From an uncultured Acetatifactor sp. (GTDB taxonomy: Bacteria > Bacillota > Clostridia > Lachnospirales > Lachnospiraceae): DNA of 9,911 nucleotides. Location: contig CAJTPN010000005.1 of assembly GCA_910578185.1 (NCBI GenBank), forward strand, positions 175,164 to 185,074, written 5' to 3'. Position 1 is the first letter of the stretch. Every line of letters starts with the position of its first letter. The notes beneath the pieces are model-generated. The model ran no database searches and had not been told where the DNA came from. It saw nothing but the letters and a program-made list of their open reading frames with translations. Below, piece after piece: positions 7,318-9,911 of this stretch. Position numbers and translations under genes: made by a program.

Positions 7318-7401
7318 TTAACAAATTGGGGTTAGGGTTCTGTCAGCTTCGACTAACAACAACACTGCTTCGGCAGTTTCCAATATACCTTTCTCTTTCA
7401 T
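7318..7401 (-). CDS. Possible 27-codon small protein or leader peptide
   Basis: An ATG-to-TAA frame of 27 residues starts MKEKGILETAEAVLLLVEAD and ends in PIC. AAGGA lies 5 nt upstream of the ATG, which is good spacing. There is no signal peptide and only a short hydrophobic run (VLLLV). It lies between nspC and aguA on their strand, so it could be translated from nspC read-through. It is short enough to arise by chance and overlaps the proposed plus-strand RNA. Confidence 0.3.
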   Translation of the reverse strand: MKEKGILETAEAVLLLVEADRTLTPIC

Positions 7402-7413
7402 GTTATTCCTTAT

Positions 7414-7446
7414 AACAAGGGCCTCGGCAATGCCGGGGCTTTTGTT
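7414..7446 (+). terminator. Plus-strand terminator-like hairpin between nspC and aguA
   Basis: AACAAGGGCCTCGGC (7414-7428) pairs along all 15 positions with GCCGGGGCTTTTGTT (7432-7446) around loop AAT, using three G-U pairs. As minus-strand RNA those wobbles become A-C mismatches, so the stem is built for plus-strand RNA. The A-rich left and TTTTGTT right ends have terminator form. Confidence 0.55.
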
Positions 7447-7499
7447 GCCTTATCACATTTCCTTCTTAACCCTGAAAAAAAGCTTTGTTGTCAGACGCG

Positions 7500-8693
7500 T
7501 TACAGCCGTCCCTTAAAATCCTCATAGCCAAACTGTTTTATCAAACGGTATTCACCGCTTTTTTCCCGCAGTGCAATCCCGGGCAGAGGCATCCCGTTAA
7601 AGGTATTATTCTTGACCATGGAATAGATTGCCATATCGCCAAATACCAGTCTGTCCCCTTCCTGCAAGGGTTTGTCAAAGGAATAATCTCCGATAATATC
7701 CCCTGCCAGGCAGGTGGGTCCTCCCAGCCGATAGGTATACGCCTTCTCCCCGGGAAGCCCGCTTTGAAGCAAAGGCGGCCTGTATGGCATCTCCAGGACA
7801 TCGGGCATGTGACATGCTGCCGATGTATCCAAAATGGCAATCTCCATCCCGTTTCGGATAATTTCCAGCACCGTCGTCACCAGAAAACCGGCATTCAGCG
7901 CAACAGCCTCCCCCGGCTCCAGATACACTGTCAAACCATACCTTTCTTTCATTCTTCCAATGCATCGCTCCAGCCGGGGAATATCGTAACCCTCCTTGGT
8001 GATATGGTGTCCCCCTCCAAAATTGATCCACTTCATCCGGGACAGGTACTTACCAAATTTCTCTTCCACCGCATCCAATGTACATTCAAGGGCATCGGAA
8101 TCCTGTTCGCAGAGCGTGTGGAAATGAAGACCGTCAACCAGCGATATCAAACTGCTTCCACCGTTTCCTTCTCCGGAAGCCGCCTCCTCAAAGCGCTCCG
8201 CTGTCACGCCCAGCCTGGAGCCCGGCGCACAGGGATCATAAATAGCATGTCCCTCCTGGGTGGAACACTCCAGATTCACCCGCAGACCAATACTCTTCCC
8301 CGCTGCTTTTGCCCTGATCCCAAACTTTTCTATCTGCCTCCAGGAATTAAACACAATGTGATCACAATACCTTAAAATCGCTTCAAAATCCGCTTCACCA
8401 TATGCAGGAGAAAAAATATGATTTTCCAGCCGCCCAATGGATTTTTCCTTTTCTTCAGCCCCAGGCCTAATCATCTCCTCAGCGCACAGTCTGGCCTCAT
8501 ACAAACCGCTGGCCGTGGCGCCGCAAAGATACTCTCCTATCAGAGGGTATAAATGATACATGGAAAACGCCTTCTGCGCCAACAATATTCTGGCTCCCGT
8601 CCGATCCATAACGCCCTTTAATACCCTTAAATTCTTTTCAATCAAGGCCTCCTCCACCACATAGCAAGGGGTAGGTAACTGGGAAAAAAACAT
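7500..8693 (-). CDS. nspC: Carboxynorspermidine/carboxyspermidine decarboxylase
   Basis: A PLP-dependent decarboxylase that removes CO2 from carboxyspermidine (or carboxynorspermidine) to give spermidine (or norspermidine), the last step of the alternative spermidine route common in gut bacteria. It belongs to the alanine racemase-fold type III decarboxylases. The PLP lysine is Lys41 in LLAQKAFSM. Further landmarks are GLHFHTLCEQ (188-197), the phosphate-binding NFGGGHH (224-230), YLEPGEAV (257-264) and GGPTCLAGD (324-332) with Cys328 as the likely active-site cysteine. The length of 397 residues is slightly long for the family. GGAGG lies 7 nt before the start. Its usual partner, carboxyspermidine dehydrogenase, is not next to it; the gene upstream is a histidine kinase. 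Diaminopimelate decarboxylase was considered, but the motifs fit NspC better. Confidence 0.93.
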   Translation of the reverse strand: MFFSQLPTPCYVVEEALIEKNLRVLKGVMDRTGARILLAQKAFSMYHLYPLIGEYLCGATASGLYEARLCAEEMIRPGAEEKEKSIGRLENHIFSPAYGEADFEAILRYCDHIVFNSWRQIEKFGIRAKAAGKSIGLRVNLECSTQEGHAIYDPCAPGSRLGVTAERFEEAASGEGNGGSSLISLVDGLHFHTLCEQDSDALECTLDAVEEKFGKYLSRMKWINFGGGHHITKEGYDIPRLERCIGRMKERYGLTVYLEPGEAVALNAGFLVTTVLEIIRNGMEIAILDTSAACHMPDVLEMPYRPPLLQSGLPGEKAYTYRLGGPTCLAGDIIGDYSFDKPLQEGDRLVFGDMAIYSMVKNNTFNGMPLPGIALREKSGEYRLIKQFGYEDFKGRL

Positions 8694-8828
8694 TTTTCTT
8701 CCTCCGCTTTCTTCTTTCCGTCCGTATCACTCTGCCAAAAAATCAATCAGGTTGTTTCCTGGCCGGGAAATCGGATCCTAATAGGAATTGACTGCCGGCA
8801 TTATGCCAATCAATACACCTCCGATCCT
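8694..8828 (-). promoter_or_regulatory. Long 5' leader of nspC with nested inverted repeats
   Basis: If transcription starts near 8828, nspC has a leader of about 135 nt. On the minus strand ATCGG (8825-8821) can pair with CCGAT (8774-8770), enclosing a hairpin ATTGAT/GTCAAT (8814-8809 with 8792-8787). TTTCC/GGAAA (8770-8766 with 8759-8755) follows, and a run of six T lies at 8742-8737. This could be a cis-acting RNA; no known riboswitch consensus was recognised. Confidence 0.3.
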
Positions 8829-8830
8829 GG

Positions 8831-8863
8831 GTTCATTATATTCCATAATGAACAGATTAACAA
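8831..8863 (-). promoter_or_regulatory. nspC promoter overlapped by a 9-5-9 operator-like dyad
   Basis: On the minus strand TTGTTA (8863-8858), a 17-nt spacer and perfect TATAAT (8840-8835) form a promoter. GTTCATTAT (8831-8839) and ATAATGAAC (8845-8853) form a perfect dyad with 5 nt between the arms. The dyad covers the -10 and part of the spacer, where a repressor would block polymerase. There is no T-run, so it is unlikely to be a terminator. Confidence 0.6.
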
Positions 8864-8891
8864 GCAAATTGCAATTTATTCCTCAGAAATC

Positions 8892-9776
8892 CTAAGGGAA
8901 TCTGATACTAATCCACAGCTTTCCGTCCCGAAATCGGGATACAATCCTTCCATTCATCCGCTCCACCAATGTTTTCGCAATCGCCAACCCCAGACCGGTG
9001 GATTTTCGTGAGGCTTCCACAGTATAAAACCTGTCAAACAGCTTGCCTGCCTGCACTTCATTCAGCTGAGAAGCCCCATTGGCAAAGATAATCTCCCCAT
9101 CATCCGTAAGCGTAATATCCAAGTCCCCGTCACTGTACTTTATTGCATTATTAATCAAATTGGAGATCACTCTGGACAGAGACGAGGCATTCAATTTCCT
9201 CACTATCTTTTTTTCTGTAATCTGCACATTGGGCGTAATCCCACGCTCCAATAATGCGGCATAAAAACCCCCAATACTCTCCTCTAAAACGCCATTCAAC
9301 ACCACTTCCGCGGCAACAGGCTCATCTTCCGCATCCATTACCACTGAATAGCAAAACAGCTCTTCCGTAAGCTGCCGCAGAATATCCGCTCTGCCCTTAA
9401 TCACCGACAGATACTCCGCCACTTCTGAGCTTTTCTCACATGTATCCAAAAGATCCAGATAAGCGCAGATTGCCGAAAGCGGTGTGCGGATATCATGAGA
9501 AATATTGGTTATGGCATTTTTAAGCTCCAGATCTCCCTGCCGAAATTGATGCCGCTGTCGGCGCAGCTCCCTCAGCTGAATATTGAGCCTGTGGGCAAAT
9601 CTGCACATGACGACATCACGGGATGATATGGAAATCAATGTATTGGTATCTTCTTTCAACTTCTCTTCCAGCCCTTCACTTATTTCATCTGCCGCCTTCC
9701 GCAGCAAAATAATCTTGATTCCTAGCCCCAGCGACAATATACACAATACACAGCAAACCCCAATCAGCCATAACAT
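8892..9776 (-). CDS. Membrane sensor histidine kinase
   Basis: Two-component sensor kinase of 294 residues. One transmembrane segment spans about residues 2-25, with almost nothing outside the membrane. A helical linker leads to the H box NISHDIRTPLSA with His94, the N box VISNLINNAIKYSDG (203-217), the F box LFDRFYT (247-252) and the G2 box STGLGLAIAKT (259-269). The usual DxGxG of the G1 box is replaced by IIFANGAS, as I recall for kinases of antibiotic- or lantibiotic-responsive loci. AGGAGG lies 9 nt upstream of the start, and an in-frame TGA 21 nt upstream fixes the N-terminus. The upstream gene encodes an ABC-2-like permease; no response regulator is inside the window. Envelope-stress or peptide-antibiotic sensing is inferred from family and context. 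Confidence 0.92.
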   Translation of the reverse strand: MLWLIGVCCVLCILSLGLGIKIILLRKAADEISEGLEEKLKEDTNTLISISSRDVVMCRFAHRLNIQLRELRRQRHQFRQGDLELKNAITNISHDIRTPLSAICAYLDLLDTCEKSSEVAEYLSVIKGRADILRQLTEELFCYSVVMDAEDEPVAAEVVLNGVLEESIGGFYAALLERGITPNVQITEKKIVRKLNASSLSRVISNLINNAIKYSDGDLDITLTDDGEIIFANGASQLNEVQAGKLFDRFYTVEASRKSTGLGLAIAKTLVERMNGRIVSRFRDGKLWISIRFP

Positions 9777-9792
9777 GTTCCGGCGCCTCCTA

Positions 9793-9818
9793 TGTCAGGG
9801 CACCTGCGCCCCCTGACA
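9793..9818 (-). promoter_or_regulatory. Hairpin directly upstream of the kinase ribosome binding site
   Basis: TGTCAGGG (9793-9800) pairs perfectly with CCCTGACA (9811-9818) around a 10-nt loop. In the minus-strand mRNA the stem ends 1 nt before AGGAGG of the kinase gene, in the short gap after the permease gene. There is no U-run. It may set translation or stability between the two genes. Confidence 0.45.
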
Positions 9819-9828
9819 TTCCCTGTAC

Positions 9829-9911
9829 TTATTTAATATCCTTTCTAACAAACAGAAAACTTCCCAATAGTGTAAATACTGCAAAGACAAACAGCGAATA
9901 CAGCGGCAGCC
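9829..9911 (-). CDS. ABC-2-type permease, C-terminal fragment (runs off the window)
   Basis: The last 26 codons of a membrane protein: a hydrophobic helix (SLFVFAVFTLLGSFLFV) followed by a basic RKDIK end and TAA. The hydrophobic-helix-then-RxDIK ending is typical of ABC-2 permease subunits of bacteriocin-immunity and antibiotic-export transporters. Only this tail is visible, so the subfamily is uncertain. It is 52 nt upstream of the histidine kinase on the same strand, probably in one operon. Confidence 0.6.
   Translation of the reverse strand, partial: LPLYSLFVFAVFTLLGSFLFVRKDIK

Larger units (their letters stand above)
7295..7446 (+). ncRNA. Candidate plus-strand small RNA
   Basis: Proposed because a plus-strand terminator-like hairpin (7414-7446) lies in a gap where both neighbouring genes read on the minus strand. 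Upstream of it are an ACTGC-TTCG-GCAGT hairpin (7362-7375), which has a UUCG tetraloop only when read as plus-strand RNA, and GTTAG/CTAAC arms around 7330-7356. The 5' end is a guess; TATGAT at 7283-7288 could be a -10, but no good -35 is visible. I cannot assign it to a known RNA family. The competing reading is the minus-strand small frame at 7318-7401. Confidence 0.35.

Noticed and set aside
7312..7340. G-rich stretch with a TTAGGG-like unit, possible G-quadruplex
   Set aside because: Only three G-runs (GGGG, GGGG, GGG) are present, so a standard intramolecular quadruplex is not supported.
7465..7499. Terminator for nspC at the AAAGCTTTTTTT tract
   Set aside because: There is a T-run on the minus strand, but the only upstream pairing is a short AAAGCTTT palindrome, too weak to call a terminator.
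7485..8375. Long plus-strand open frame opposite nspC (296 codons)
   Set aside because: It is antisense to a gene with clear NspC motifs, its predicted protein is low-complexity and rich in Pro, His, Gln and Cys, and it has no recognisable domain.
8782..8850. 22-codon minus-strand frame in the nspC leader
   Set aside because: No ribosome binding site, and its start codon lies upstream of the expected transcription start within the dyad.
1..9911. CRISPR array, insertion sequence, tRNA or rRNA
   Set aside because: No regularly spaced repeats, transposase motifs, terminal inverted repeats with target duplications, or cloverleaf sequences were seen on either strand.

Overview
The window looks like chromosomal DNA from a Gram-positive, Clostridia-type bacterium, most likely a gut Lachnospiraceae relative. 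This is inferred from strong AGGAGG-type ribosome binding sites, rho-independent terminators, a TTGACT-N17-TAAAAT promoter, secreted proteins with short Gram-positive signal peptides, and a carboxyspermidine-type polyamine gene beside an agmatine pathway. No marker gene fixes the species.

Layout. Only the first gene (31-1908) is on the plus strand; all other confident genes read leftwards. Positions 31-1908 encode a large regulator made of two copies of an XRE-like helix-turn-helix plus helical region. It meets, tail to tail, a small secreted protein gene (1903-2217), and the two share the stop hexamer TTATAA. Next come a large lipoprotein-like solute-binding protein with a propeller-like N-terminal half (2350-4383) and a small secreted cysteine-containing protein (4493-4807). 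Hairpins that look like terminators separate these genes.

The middle (5130-8693) is a polyamine block. Read in transcription order it is nspC (carboxynorspermidine/carboxyspermidine decarboxylase), aguA (agmatine deiminase) and aguB (N-carbamoylputrescine amidase). AguA and AguB together convert agmatine to putrescine. NspC performs the last step of the carboxyspermidine route from putrescine to spermidine. Arginine decarboxylase and carboxyspermidine dehydrogenase are not in the window. aguA has its own promoter. nspC has a promoter whose -10 lies inside a 9-5-9 dyad, followed by a leader of about 135 nt with nested inverted repeats.

The nspC-aguA gap (7205-7499) holds a hairpin that pairs fully only as plus-strand RNA, although no plus-strand protein gene lies upstream of it for more than 5 kb. 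This suggests a small plus-strand RNA. A 27-codon minus-strand frame with a good ribosome binding site overlaps it and is the competing explanation.

The right end (8892-9911) holds a one-membrane-segment sensor histidine kinase and, upstream of it, the last 26 codons of a membrane protein resembling an ABC-2 permease. This resembles a bacteriocin or antibiotic immunity/export locus continuing beyond the window.

I did not find a clear new multi-gene system. The best leads are the putative plus-strand RNA, the dyad-controlled nspC leader, and the tandem-HTH regulator facing a secreted protein.
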